Shown in pieces: positions 44,358 to 53,816 of a stretch of DNA of 64,000 nucleotides. Source of the stretch: Brevundimonas nasdae (lineage in GTDB: Bacteria > Pseudomonadota > Alphaproteobacteria > Caulobacterales > Caulobacteraceae); contig NZ_JAEPWN010000001.1 of assembly GCF_016654005.1 (NCBI RefSeq), forward strand, positions 186,001-250,000. Direction: 5' to 3'. Under the pieces are notes generated by a model. That model did no database searches and was not told where the DNA came from. It was given only the letters and a program-made list of their open reading frames with translations. Positions within the stretch are counted from its first letter, which is position 1. The number at the start of each line of letters is the position of its first letter. The position numbers and the translations under genes were made by a program.

Positions 44358-45773
44358 TCAGGCCCTGAACCCCCAGGCCGTGCGCGCCGCCTCCAGCCGG
44401 GCCAGTTTGGCGTTCAGGGGCGACCAGTCGTCGGCGGCGGCGATGGCGGACCAGATGGTTTCGACCTCGTCGATCAGCATCTCCTCGGGCTCGCGGGCGG
44501 CGAACATGGGGTGCTCCAGCCGTTCGATCCGGTCCGGTTCGTGCTCCATCAGGGCGAAGCGGAAGGCGTCGAAGGCCTCGCCCTGGTACAGCTTGCCGCG
44601 CGGGCCGGACAGGGCGCGGGCCGAGGAGGCGAAGCCGCCGAACCAGTCGAAGAACAGCGGCTCCCACCGCATGGCCTCGCCGTTTTCACGCAGCAGGGCC
44701 AGCGCCGCATCCAGCAGGCGCTGGTCTGCGGCCTCGCCCAGGCTGAGCACCCCCAGGCGCATCAGGAAGGCGGCGCGCAGTTCGCGGATATAGGCGGGGC
44801 CGAAACTGTTCAGCGCCTCGGTCAGGCCCTCGGGTCCGTCTGCGACCGGCTTCAGCGCCCCCGCCAACTGGGTCAGGTTCCAGAACACGGCCTCGGGCTG
44901 GCGCGCGAAGGCGTAGAGGCCCGTCTGGTCGAAATAGGCGGCGGTGAAGGCCGGGTCATAGTGGGGCAGGAACCGCCACGGCCCATAGTCGAAGCTTTCG
45001 CCCGTCACGTTCAGATTGTCGGTGTTCAGCACCCCGTGGACGAAGCCTGCCGCGATCCAGCGGGCCGTCAACTTAGCCGAGGCCTCGACCACGGCGCGCA
45101 GCAGGCCGGGCGCGTCGCCGGGCGCGACCTGCGGGTGATACAGGCTGCGGACGTGCTCCAGCAGGGCCTCGGTCTGGTCGGTTCGGCCCAGATAGGCCGC
45201 GCGCTGGAAGGTTCCGAACCGCACATGGCTGTGCGACAGGCGCACCAGAACGGCGGAGCGGGTGGGCGAGGGTTCGTCCCCGCGCTCCAGCGCCTCGCCC
45301 GTTTCGATCAGGGAGAAGGCGCGGCTGGTCGGCACGCCCAGCGCCTCCAGCATCGCGGCCGCCAGGATCTCCCGCACCCCGCCTTTCAGCGTCAGACGGC
45401 CATCGCCGTTTCGCGACCACGGGGTCTGGCCCGAGCCCTTGGTTCCGAGATCCAGCAGCCGCCCGTTGGCGTCGCGCATCTGGGCCGCCAGGAAGCCGCG
45501 CCCGTCGCCCAGGTCCGGGTTGTACTGGCGGAACTGATGGCCGTGATAGCGCATGGCGATGGGGCCGGGCTGGTCGGGCAGGGGCTGGAACCGGCCGAAG
45601 GCGGCGATCCATTCGGCATCCGTCAGGCCCTCCAGCCCGACTTCGGCGGCGGCCCGGTGGTTGCGGAACCGCAGGATGGTCTGGGGGAAATCCGCCGATT
45701 TCACCGCGTCGGCATAATCGGGGCCAAGGTCGATGAAGCGCGGTTCGGGGCGATAGGCGGGGGAGACGGGCAT
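44358..45773 (-). CDS. selO: Protein adenylyltransferase SelO (YdiU)
   Basis: A 471-residue pseudokinase-fold AMP-transferase that AMPylates protein hydroxyls. GTKGSGQTPWSRNGDGRLTLKGGVREIL is the conserved nucleotide-binding segment, AAMLEALGVPTSRAFSLI follows, and GFVHGVLNTDNLNVTGESFDYGPWRFL holds the catalytic and metal Asn/Asp residues. The C-terminal Cys seen in some bacterial SelO is absent (ends LEAARTAWGFRA). A single gene, convergent with the secreted EreA-like gene. Confidence 0.95.
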   Translation of the reverse strand: MPVSPAYRPEPRFIDLGPDYADAVKSADFPQTILRFRNHRAAAEVGLEGLTDAEWIAAFGRFQPLPDQPGPIAMRYHGHQFRQYNPDLGDGRGFLAAQMRDANGRLLDLGTKGSGQTPWSRNGDGRLTLKGGVREILAAAMLEALGVPTSRAFSLIETGEALERGDEPSPTRSAVLVRLSHSHVRFGTFQRAAYLGRTDQTEALLEHVRSLYHPQVAPGDAPGLLRAVVEASAKLTARWIAAGFVHGVLNTDNLNVTGESFDYGPWRFLPHYDPAFTAAYFDQTGLYAFARQPEAVFWNLTQLAGALKPVADGPEGLTEALNSFGPAYIRELRAAFLMRLGVLSLGEAADQRLLDAALALLRENGEAMRWEPLFFDWFGGFASSARALSGPRGKLYQGEAFDAFRFALMEHEPDRIERLEHPMFAAREPEEMLIDEVETIWSAIAAADDWSPLNAKLARLEAARTAWGFRA

Positions 45774-46107
45774 GGAGGGCTAGGTGCGTGTCCGACGGCG
45801 CGAGCGCAACCTTCACCACGTCATTCCGGGGCTGAGCGTCGCGAAGAACCCGGAACCCAGGAAGACAAGGCGAACGCCAGACGCATCAAGCGCCGCAGAA
45901 GCCCTCCTGGATTCCGGGTTCGTCCTGCGGACGCCCCGGAAGGACGAGCGCAGGGGTGGCGAGGCCGGGCCGCATCCGCTATTCTGCCTTCAGACATCAG
46001 GCCGCCCTGTGCGGTCAGGCTGGCGTCGCCTGCGGGCGGCGAATCTGGTCCGACGCCCGTCGATAACCTGGCGTCACGACGTTTCTTCCTTTCGTTTGGA
46101 GGCCGCC
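45774..46107. other. Intergenic region with palindromic repeat
   Basis: A 334-bp gap before nhaA. It holds a palindromic element (45824-45941): TTCCGGGGC (45824-45832) pairs with GCCCCGGAA (45933-45941), and GAACCCGGAACCCAGG (45846-45861) pairs with CCTGGATTCCGGGTTC (45906-45921) with one mismatch. The rest holds the nhaA leader; I see no gene. Confidence 0.75.
45824..45941. repeat. Palindromic repeat (about 118 bp)
   Basis: Two nested inverted arms form a long hairpin with a 44-nt loop region. The sequence type (GTCATTCCGGG...CCGGAAGGACG) resembles the widespread alphaproteobacterial intergenic palindromes. A single copy is visible in this window. Confidence 0.7.
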
Positions 46108-47307
46108 GTGGCGCGCAAACTGACTCTCGATTTCCTCAAGACCGAGGCCGCATCCGGCGCGGCCCTGGCGTTGGCGGCCATAGCTGCCCTGATCGTGGCC
46201 AACTCGCCCTGGTCGGCGGACTATTTCGGCTGGCTGAAGTCCTATCACATCGTCCAGATCGGCCCGATCCGACTGGAGGAGACCATCTCCAACTGGATCA
46301 AGGAAGGCCTGATGGCGGTCTTCTTCCTCGTGGTGGGGCTGGAGATCAAATACGAGATCGTGCGTGGCGAGCTCAGCGATCCGCGCAAGCTGGCGACGCC
46401 GGTTCTGGCGGCGCTGGGCGGCATGGCCGGGCCAGCGGCGGTCTATCTTCTGCTGTCGGGCGTGATCGGCGCGCCGCATGAGGGCTGGCCCATTCCTCTG
46501 GCGACCGACATCGCCTTCGCCCTGGCCATCTTCGGCTTCGTCGGGCGCGGTCTGCCGTCCTCGCTACGGGTGTTCCTGCTGACCCTGGCCATCGTCGACG
46601 ACCTCGGGGCCATCGCCCTGATCGCCATCCTGTTCAGCGAAGGCGCGAACTGGACGCCGTTGCTGTGGGCCCTGGGCCTGCTGGCCGTGGGCGGGGTCGT
46701 CGCCCATCGCATCCGCATTCCCACGCCCTTCTGGGCGCTGGGCTTCGCGGCGGTGTGGCATCTGACCGTCCAGTCGGGGCTCAGCACCTCCCTGACCGCC
46801 GTGGCCTTCGCCATGATCGTGCCGATCAAGCCGCGCGTCGAAGACGGTCAGAGCCCGCTGAAGGAGGCCATCCACGACCTGCACCCGTGGAACGCCTTCC
46901 TGGTTTTGCCGCTGTTCGCCTTCGCCAAGGCCGGGGTGTCCTTCGCGGGTCTGTCGCTGGAGCAGGCCTTTGCGCCCCTGGTCATCGCCATCGCCCTGGG
47001 CCTGTTCTTCGGCAAGCAGATCGGGGTGTTCGGCGCGGCCTGGATCGCCTCGGCGCTCAAGATCGGCGCGCGGCCCACGGACGCCAGCTGGCTGCAGGTT
47101 TACGGCGTGTCTCTGCTGTGCGGCGTGGGTTTCACCATGAGCCTGTTCATCGGGGTTCTGGCCTTCCCCGGCGCCGTGGATTCGCCGGAGCAGGTGGAGG
47201 TCAAACTGGGCGTCATCGGCGGGTCCATCCTGTCGGCGCTCGCGGCGGCGGCGGTGCTGGGCCTGGCGGGGCGCGGACGCCGCCCCGACGTTGTCGAACG
47301 GCCTTGA
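46108..47307 (+). CDS. nhaA: Na+/H+ antiporter NhaA
   Basis: A 399-residue NhaA antiporter with about twelve membrane helices. Key residues are present: the TM4 ATDIAFALAIFG with Asp, the paired aspartates in LAIVDDLGAIALIAILFSEG, and FAKAGVSF. It exchanges external protons for internal Na+. The GTG at 46108 is preceded by an excellent GGAGG ribosome site; the upstream in-frame sequence is not coding. It has its own promoter in the gap containing the palindromic repeat. Confidence 0.96.
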   Translation: MARKLTLDFLKTEAASGAALALAAIAALIVANSPWSADYFGWLKSYHIVQIGPIRLEETISNWIKEGLMAVFFLVVGLEIKYEIVRGELSDPRKLATPVLAALGGMAGPAAVYLLLSGVIGAPHEGWPIPLATDIAFALAIFGFVGRGLPSSLRVFLLTLAIVDDLGAIALIAILFSEGANWTPLLWALGLLAVGGVVAHRIRIPTPFWALGFAAVWHLTVQSGLSTSLTAVAFAMIVPIKPRVEDGQSPLKEAIHDLHPWNAFLVLPLFAFAKAGVSFAGLSLEQAFAPLVIAIALGLFFGKQIGVFGAAWIASALKIGARPTDASWLQVYGVSLLCGVGFTMSLFIGVLAFPGAVDSPEQVEVKLGVIGGSILSALAAAAVLGLAGRGRRPDVVERP

Positions 47308-47583
47308 TTGTGCAGCGCAACCTGAGGGGCTTTGTGCGTTGCAAAATTACAGAATTTTCACGCAAATACTGACCTTGCGGAAGCATTTTATGTCGCTTCC
47401 GTGTCACAGCAGGCCGCAACTGCGGCGAAAAATCGACGCAGGTAACAACGCTCGCTTGTGAGGCGGCCCGAACCACGCTTAGCCTCTGCCTTACTGAACT
47501 CGTCTCCACGCAGAGGCGGGTCGATTGGGAACAGGGAACGCTGCGGTCGCCAGTGCGATCGGGCTCCAGCCGGGAGGTCGCTT
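47308..47583. promoter_or_regulatory. Leader/promoter region of TonB receptor gene
   Basis: A 276-bp gap. It holds an AT-rich stretch (TTGCAAAATTACAGAATTTTC, about 47339) and a perfect 7-base hairpin CGGAAGC / GCTTCCG (47378-47401) downstream of nhaA. A ribosome site (GGGAGG) precedes the receptor ATG at 47584. No gene is seen. Confidence 0.4.
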
Positions 47584-50208
47584 ATGCGCCAAATTCAACA
47601 TCTCAAGACCACTGTGTCCGCTGTCGTGATCGGCGCCGCCGCCTTTGGCTTCGCGGGCGTCGCCTCGGCCCAGCAGTCGGTCCCGTCCAGCGTCGACGAC
47701 ATCATCGTCACCGCCCAGAAGCGCGAGCAGAGCCTGCAGGACGTGCCGATCGTGGTCACGACCCTGTCGCAGGAACTGCTGACCGGCGCGGGCGTGCAGG
47801 ACATCAAGGACCTGCAGATCCTGACCCCCGGCATGACGGTCACCTCGACCCAGTCGGAAGCCTCCACCACCGTCCGCATCCGCGGCGCCGGCACCGTGGG
47901 CGACAACCCCGGCCTGGAAAGCTCGGTCGGCGTGGTCATCGACGGCGTCTATCGTTCGCGCAACGCCGTCGGCTTCGGCGATCTGGGCGAGCTCAGCCGC
48001 ATCGAAGTGCTGAAGGGCCCGCAGGGCACCCTGTTCGGCAAGAACACCTCGGCCGGCGTCATCAACATCATCACCGAGCGTCCCTCCTTCACCCCCTCGA
48101 TCGAGGGCGAGCTGACGGGCGGCAACTATGGCGCCATCGGCGGTTCGGTTTCGGCCACCGGCCCCCTGACCGACAAGATCGCCGGTCGCCTGTTCGTCGC
48201 CCACCGCGAGCGTGACGGCTTCTATGAGGTCAACGACGGCAAGGGCCCCAACACCCGCACCGACGACGGCACCCAGAACTACTGGACCAGCCGCGGCCAG
48301 CTGCTGATCCTGCCGAACGATGACGTCTCGATCCGCCTGATCGCCGACTACAGCAAGCGCGACGAATACTGCTGCGCCGCCGTCCAGACGCGCGTTGGTC
48401 CGACCCAGCAGTTCATCGCCGCCCTGACCGGCGCCAAGGGGCCGGGCCAAGCGCCCTATGTCGCTGGCGTCAATAAGGCGCCCTTCTCGCGACTGGCCTA
48501 CGCCAACCGCGAAACTCCGCAGCAGATGGAGGACATGGGTCTGTCGGCGGAAGCCACCATCGACTTCCCCAGCATCAACGCCACCCTGACGTCGCAGACC
48601 TCATGGCGCGACTGGTCGTTCCAGCAGGGCATGGACCTGGACTACACCGGCGCCGACATCCTGCATCGGGACAATGACGGCTCGAACGGCTATGGCGTGC
48701 GCAACCTGACCCAGGAACTGCGTCTGGCCGGCACGACGGACCGCTTCGACTGGCTGGTCGGCCTGTTCGCGACCAAGGAAGACATCTATCGCGACGACAG
48801 CTACGTCTATGGCACGGACTACACGCCGTTCCTGTCCTTCCTGCTGACGGCTCAGTTGAATGCAGTGAACGCTGGTATCCCGATCAGCCCGGGAAGCATT
48901 CCGTGCTTCACGAAGCCTGGCCAGACGCCAGGCGGCTTTATCGGCTGTTTGGGGGCTGGCGGGGCAGGTACGACCGGACCGGGCTATGCGCCAGGAAAAG
49001 CTTATCAAGACCACTATTCGCAGTCGTCAGAATCGGTGGCTCTGTTCACCAACAACACTTGGCGTGTGACGGATGCGTTCGAGCTGAACATGGGTCTGCG
49101 CTACACCTATGACAGCAAGCGTCTGCTGGGCATCCAAGATAATTTGGGAAGCAACGGCGCCGCCTGCGGTGCGGTGTTGGGCAACCTCGGAGCTATTGGC
49201 GCTGTGCTCGGAGCGCAACCGGCCGGCACTATCGCAGGCAATATGTGTCTGCCGTGGGCCAACCCCCTGTATGACAACCGTGCTATTTCGGAGAAGTACG
49301 ACGACACGGATTTGAGCGGCACCTTCAAAGCCTCTTATCGTTTCAACAAGTCGGTCATGGCCTATGTGTCGTATGCGCGCGGTTATAAGGGCGCAGGCTA
49401 CAATATGGACCGGGTGCAGAACTCAACCCCGACCAATCCTCTGCCTATCGTCCCGGAGCAGTCGCTGCTGTTCAAGGCCGAAACGGTCGACAGCTATGAA
49501 GCGGGTCTGAAGACGACCCTGTTCAACCGCACCATGCTGCTGAACATTTCGTACTTCGATCAGAAGTTCGAGAACTTCCAGCTCAACACCTTCCTGGGCA
49601 CCGCCTTCGTGGTGGAGTCCATTCCTGAGCTGCGCTCCAAGGGCGTCGACGCCGACATGGTCTGGTTCACGCCGATCGAAGGCCTGATGTTCCAGGGCGG
49701 CGTGACCTACACCGACGCCAAATACGGCCACTTCACCGCCGCCGACATGTCCAGCCCGGGCCGCTTCCCGCAGCTGTCGCTGCTGCCGGGCGCGCGCGCT
49801 TCCTTCGCTCCGGAATGGTCGCTGACCGGCGCCCTGTCGTTCGACCGTTCGCTTGGCGGCGGTCTGCGCGGCGGCTTCAACCTGTCGGCCAAATATTCGA
49901 CCGAATACAACACCGGCTCCGACCTGCTGCCGTACAAGCATCAGGACGCCTTCACGGTCGTCAACGGCCGCGTGTCCATCGGCGCCGAGGACGAGCGTTG
50001 GACGGTCGATGTCTGGGCCCAGAACCTGTTCGAAGAAAAATACACCCAGGTGGGCTTCGCTGCGCCGCTGCAGGGCACCGCCTTCACCAATACGGCGACG
50101 CCGCAGCCGAACGGCACCTACTACAACCAGGCCACCGACACGGCGACCTACAACGCCTACCTCGGCGCACCGCGCACCTGGGGCGTGACGCTGCGGGTCA
50201 AATACTGA
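47584..50208 (+). CDS. TonB-dependent outer membrane receptor
   Basis: An 874-residue receptor with a signal peptide (VVIGAAAFGFAGVASAQ), a TonB box (VDDIIVTAQKREQSLQDVP), a plug (TVRIRGAGTVGDNP; VVIDGVYRSRNAV; RIEVLKGPQGTLFGKNTSAGVINIIT) and a C-terminal beta-barrel ending in an aromatic residue (WGVTLRVKY). It is expected to import an iron complex or other scarce ligand with TonB energy. The segment about residues 420-580 (from 48845 to 49330) is visibly lower in GC and encodes Cys-containing loops, suggesting exchanged extracellular loops. The ATG at 47584 has GGGAGG 7 bases upstream. Confidence 0.95.
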   Translation: MRQIQHLKTTVSAVVIGAAAFGFAGVASAQQSVPSSVDDIIVTAQKREQSLQDVPIVVTTLSQELLTGAGVQDIKDLQILTPGMTVTSTQSEASTTVRIRGAGTVGDNPGLESSVGVVIDGVYRSRNAVGFGDLGELSRIEVLKGPQGTLFGKNTSAGVINIITERPSFTPSIEGELTGGNYGAIGGSVSATGPLTDKIAGRLFVAHRERDGFYEVNDGKGPNTRTDDGTQNYWTSRGQLLILPNDDVSIRLIADYSKRDEYCCAAVQTRVGPTQQFIAALTGAKGPGQAPYVAGVNKAPFSRLAYANRETPQQMEDMGLSAEATIDFPSINATLTSQTSWRDWSFQQGMDLDYTGADILHRDNDGSNGYGVRNLTQELRLAGTTDRFDWLVGLFATKEDIYRDDSYVYGTDYTPFLSFLLTAQLNAVNAGIPISPGSIPCFTKPGQTPGGFIGCLGAGGAGTTGPGYAPGKAYQDHYSQSSESVALFTNNTWRVTDAFELNMGLRYTYDSKRLLGIQDNLGSNGAACGAVLGNLGAIGAVLGAQPAGTIAGNMCLPWANPLYDNRAISEKYDDTDLSGTFKASYRFNKSVMAYVSYARGYKGAGYNMDRVQNSTPTNPLPIVPEQSLLFKAETVDSYEAGLKTTLFNRTMLLNISYFDQKFENFQLNTFLGTAFVVESIPELRSKGVDADMVWFTPIEGLMFQGGVTYTDAKYGHFTAADMSSPGRFPQLSLLPGARASFAPEWSLTGALSFDRSLGGGLRGGFNLSAKYSTEYNTGSDLLPYKHQDAFTVVNGRVSIGAEDERWTVDVWAQNLFEEKYTQVGFAAPLQGTAFTNTATPQPNGTYYNQATDTATYNAYLGAPRTWGVTLRVKY

Positions 50209-50236
50209 TCATCCAGCCGCATGGCTGAATGACGAA

Positions 50237-50267
50237 GGGTCGTCCGCGAAACCGGGCGGCCCTTTTT
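50237..50267 (+). terminator. Rho-independent terminator after TonB receptor
   Basis: Stem GGGTCGTCCG / CGGGCGGCCC (two non-Watson-Crick positions) followed by TTTTT, 28 bp after the receptor stop codon. Confidence 0.88.
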
Positions 50268-50373
50268 CTTGGGGTGCGAACAGGGGATGGGCGCAATGTC
50301 CGTGTTCAGATGTGGTCCCAAATTCGGTTTTCGACCCGTTGCGGACCTTCGATAGCTGACCGATGATCGGGGA

Positions 50374-50655
50374 ATGAAAGCACCGAAGAAGCTAGGCGTT
50401 TCCACCCCACAGTTTCGGACTGCGCTTCTACGCACGCTCAAGAATGACTTCCCGAGCTGTGAGCCTCGCATCGAGGCGGGCGAACGCGGGCGCATCGCCT
50501 TCCAGCTTTTCGACACGAACGGGAACGCGCGAAGCCAGTTGGTCACGATCAACCGGCACATGGCTGACACGCTGACCAGATCAGGACTTTCCCGGCTCAT
50601 CCAGACCGCAGGAGCGACCGAGACAGGCTTTCCAAACGAGATCGAGAGCCGCTAA
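50374..50655 (+). CDS. Small hypothetical protein
   Basis: A 93-residue basic protein (MKAPKKLGVSTPQFRTALLRTLKND...) with a predicted mixed fold and no membrane segment. It contains IAFQLFDTNGNARSQLVTINRHM. I do not recognise it. It is flanked by two terminator hairpins, and its base composition is lower in GC than neighbours. Confidence 0.6.
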   Translation: MKAPKKLGVSTPQFRTALLRTLKNDFPSCEPRIEAGERGRIAFQLFDTNGNARSQLVTINRHMADTLTRSGLSRLIQTAGATETGFPNEIESR

Positions 50656-50671
50656 CCGGATGTCCGCTCAC

Positions 50672-50708
50672 CACCCTTTGCGGACCCAGCGAGGGTCCGC
50701 AAAGGGTG
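50672..50708. terminator. Perfect 16-bp hairpin between convergent genes
   Basis: Inverted repeat CACCCTTTGCGGACCC (50672-50687) / GGGTCCGCAAAGGGTG (50693-50708) with a loop AGCGA. It lies between the 93-residue gene and the RND permease gene, whose stop is 8 bp away. No U-run follows, so termination may require other factors. Confidence 0.75.
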
Positions 50709-50715
50709 ATTGTCT

Positions 50716-53700
50716 TCACTCAATCGTCGTCCTCGGCTTCGGCTGGGCCAACTGACGCTGGCCCGCCGTCTTGCGGTGCAGGATGCCGCGGATCCACTGG
50801 GCGAAGTCGTCGACGATGGTGAAGATCGCCGGGATGTAGAGCAGCGACAGGAAGGTCGAGGAGATCAACCCGCCCAGCACGGCGATGGCCATGGGCGCGC
50901 GGAACTGCACGTCGGCCCCGACGCCCAGGGCGATAGGCACCATGCCCGCCCCCATGGCGAAGGTGGTCATCAGGATCGGACGGGCGCGCTTGTGCGCCGC
51001 ATCCAGAATGGCCTCGCGACGCGGCATCCCGCCCTGTTCGGCCATAATGACATAGTCGACCAGCAGGATGGAGTTCTTGGCCGCGATCCCCATCAGCATC
51101 AGCACCCCGATCAGGGCGGACATGGAGAAGTTGGCCCCCCCGATGGCCAGGGCGATGAAGGCCCCCCCGATGGCCAGCGGCAGGGCCGCCATGATGGTGA
51201 TCGGATAGGCGAAGCTTTTGAACAGCAGCGTCAGCACCGCGTACATCAGGAAGATGCCCGAGGCGAAGGCGATGGCGAAGCCCTTCAGCATCTCCTGAAT
51301 GAACTCCTGGTCGCCTGCCGGAACCTGGCGCACGCCTTCCGGCAGGCTCTTGACCGACGGCAGCTTCTGCACCGCCGCGCTGGCGGCGCCGGTGGCGATG
51401 CCGTCCAGTTCGGCGCTGATCGAGGCGATGCGCGAACGGTCCTGACGGCGCACCGTCGCCGGGCCTGCGCCGAACTGGATGTCGGCGACGGCGCTCAGCG
51501 GCACGGTTTCGCCGTTGTTGGCGGGAACCCGCAGGTTCTGCAGCACGGTGATGTCCTCGCGCGCCGCCTCGGTCAGTTGCAGGCGGATCGGAATCTGCCG
51601 GTCGCCCAGGTTGTACTTGGGCAGGAACTGATCGACGTCGCCGATGGTGGCCACACGCACGGCCTGGGAGATGGCGCCGGCGGACACGCCCGCCAGGGCC
51701 GCTTCGTCAGGACGCGGAGTGACCAGGATCTCGGGCCGCGCGATGGCGGCCGAGTTGACGACATTGGCCAGACCCTTGACCCCCCGCATCTCCTCCTCGA
51801 CCTTGCGGGCTGCGGCGTTCAGCGTCTCGGGATTATCGCCCAGGATCGAGAAGGTGTAGGTGGTGCCGTCGCCTGGACCGCCGCCCTGTTGGGCGATGCC
51901 TGCGCGGATGCGGGCGCCGGGAATCTGCTTCAACTCATCGACCATGGTGCGGGCGAAGGCCTGCTGGCTCAGCTTGCGGTCGCCCTTCGGCACCAGGTCG
52001 GCGTAGATATTGGCCTGGTTCACGTCCTGCCCGCCGATGGCGGCATAGACGGAGGTGACCTCGTCGCGCGCCTCCAGCTTGCGGGTGACCTGCTGAACGA
52101 TCCGGTCGGTTTCGCGCTGGGTCGCGCCGGGCGGCAGTTCGACTTGGAAGGCCGCGCGCGCGGTATCGCCGGGCGACATGAACTCGAACGACATCCTGGC
52201 CAGGTACGAGGTTCCGACCGAGGCGGCCAGGAACAGGATGCCCAGGATGAAGACCTTCCACCGGTTGGCCAGCGACCAGCGCAGCGCCTTCAGATAGCCG
52301 TTCATCCAGAACGGGTCCTTGTCCTCATGATGGGTGTGCTTGAGGATGAAGGCCGCCATCAGCGGCGTCAGCGTCCGCGCCACGACCAGCGAGAAGACGA
52401 CCGAGATACAGGCCGCCAGCGCAAAGGCCTTGAAGAACTGGCCGATGATGCCGGGCATGAAGCCCACGGGAGCGAAGACGGCGACGATCGTGCCCGTCGT
52501 CGCCACGACCGCCAGACCGATTTCGTCGGCGGCCTCGATGGAGGCGTCATAGGGCGGTTTGCCGTCCCGCATGTGCCGGACGATGTTCTCGATCTCCACG
52601 ATGGCGTCGTCGACCAGGATGCCGATGGTCAAAGACAGGGCCAGCAGGGTGACCACGTTCAGCGACTGATCCAGCGGGCCCAGAATGGCGAAGGTCGGGA
52701 TCAGCGACATCGGCATGGCCGTCGCGGCGATGAAGGTCGCCCGCCAGTCCCGCAGGAAGATGAAGACGACGATGACCGCCAGGATGGCGCCGACCACCAG
52801 GGCCTCCAGCGAGGCGAAATAGCTTTCCTCGATCTGCTCGACGCTGGCCGTGACCTGCTGAATGGTCAATTCCGGGTGGGCGTCGTCGATCCGTTTGACC
52901 TCGGCGCGCACCTTGTCGGCGACCTTGACCTCGCTGGCCGTGCGCGAGCGCAGGAAGTTGAAGGTGACGGCTTCCTGGCCGTTGTAGCGGGCCAGGCGAC
53001 GCGGCTCGCTCCACTTGTCCTCGACCTCGCCCAGATTATCCAGGCGCACGGTCTGACCATTGCCCAGGGGGATCAGGGTGGCGCGAAGCTGTTCGATCGA
53101 AGCCGCGGCCCCCAGGGTGCGGATGGCCCGCTCCGAGCCGGAGATGGTGACGCGGCCGCCGGGCAGGTTGTTGTTGACGTTGGTCAGGGCCTGGCTGACC
53201 TGGGCGGCGGTCACGCCGTATGAGGCCAGACGCTGCGGGTCCAGTTCGACGCGGATCTCGCGGTCCACGCCGCCCGAACGGTTGACCTCGCCCACCCCGC
53301 CCAGGGCCAGCAGGGCGCGGCTCATCTCGTTGTCGATGAACCAACTGATCTGTTCGGGCGTCATGGTCGGCGATCGGACCACATAGGTGATCAGGGCGTC
53401 GCCGGTGATGTCGATGCGCTGGACCGCCGGTTCCTGCATGTCCTGGGGCAGGGAGGCGCGCAGTCCGGTCATGGCGTTGCGCACGTCGTTGGTGGCGCGG
53501 TCGGTGTCCGTGCCCAGCTCGAACTCGATGACCGTGGACGACACGCCGTCGCTGATGTTGGAGTTGATGTGGCGCACGCCCGACAGACCGGCGAGGGAAT
53601 CCTCGATCAGCCGGGTGACCTGCACCTCCATTTCGGCGGGCGCCGCGCCGGGACGGGCCGCCGTGACCGAAACCAGCGGGAAGTCGATGTCGGGGTTGGA

Positions 53701-53808
53701 GTTGATCCGCATGCCCGAGAAGCCGACCACCCCGCCCAGCGTCAGCAGGACGAACAGCAGGATGATCGGGATCGGGTTCTTGATCGCCCAGGACGAGATC
53801 TGGTTCAT
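50716..53808 (-). CDS. RND efflux permease (AcrB/HAE1-like)
   Basis: A 1030-residue inner-membrane drug-proton antiporter subunit. Twelve helices and two large periplasmic loops; the proton-relay aspartates are in SLTIGILVDDAIVEIENIVRH and a Lys in LMLMGIAAKNSILLVDY. The N-terminus PIPIILLFVLLTLGGVVGF and the HMR-like SNPDIDFPLV are typical. It is the second gene after the adaptor (8-bp gap); an outer-membrane channel gene is not adjacent. Confidence 0.96.
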   Translation of the reverse strand: MNQISSWAIKNPIPIILLFVLLTLGGVVGFSGMRINSNPDIDFPLVSVTAARPGAAPAEMEVQVTRLIEDSLAGLSGVRHINSNISDGVSSTVIEFELGTDTDRATNDVRNAMTGLRASLPQDMQEPAVQRIDITGDALITYVVRSPTMTPEQISWFIDNEMSRALLALGGVGEVNRSGGVDREIRVELDPQRLASYGVTAAQVSQALTNVNNNLPGGRVTISGSERAIRTLGAAASIEQLRATLIPLGNGQTVRLDNLGEVEDKWSEPRRLARYNGQEAVTFNFLRSRTASEVKVADKVRAEVKRIDDAHPELTIQQVTASVEQIEESYFASLEALVVGAILAVIVVFIFLRDWRATFIAATAMPMSLIPTFAILGPLDQSLNVVTLLALSLTIGILVDDAIVEIENIVRHMRDGKPPYDASIEAADEIGLAVVATTGTIVAVFAPVGFMPGIIGQFFKAFALAACISVVFSLVVARTLTPLMAAFILKHTHHEDKDPFWMNGYLKALRWSLANRWKVFILGILFLAASVGTSYLARMSFEFMSPGDTARAAFQVELPPGATQRETDRIVQQVTRKLEARDEVTSVYAAIGGQDVNQANIYADLVPKGDRKLSQQAFARTMVDELKQIPGARIRAGIAQQGGGPGDGTTYTFSILGDNPETLNAAARKVEEEMRGVKGLANVVNSAAIARPEILVTPRPDEAALAGVSAGAISQAVRVATIGDVDQFLPKYNLGDRQIPIRLQLTEAAREDITVLQNLRVPANNGETVPLSAVADIQFGAGPATVRRQDRSRIASISAELDGIATGAASAAVQKLPSVKSLPEGVRQVPAGDQEFIQEMLKGFAIAFASGIFLMYAVLTLLFKSFAYPITIMAALPLAIGGAFIALAIGGANFSMSALIGVLMLMGIAAKNSILLVDYVIMAEQGGMPRREAILDAAHKRARPILMTTFAMGAGMVPIALGVGADVQFRAPMAIAVLGGLISSTFLSLLYIPAIFTIVDDFAQWIRGILHRKTAGQRQLAQPKPRTTIE

Positions 53809-53816
53809 GATCGGTC

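Noticed and set aside
50710..53223. An 837-residue open frame antisense to the RND permease
   Set aside because: Composition is that of an antisense shadow (Gly/Arg/Asp/His-rich) of a strongly conserved gene.
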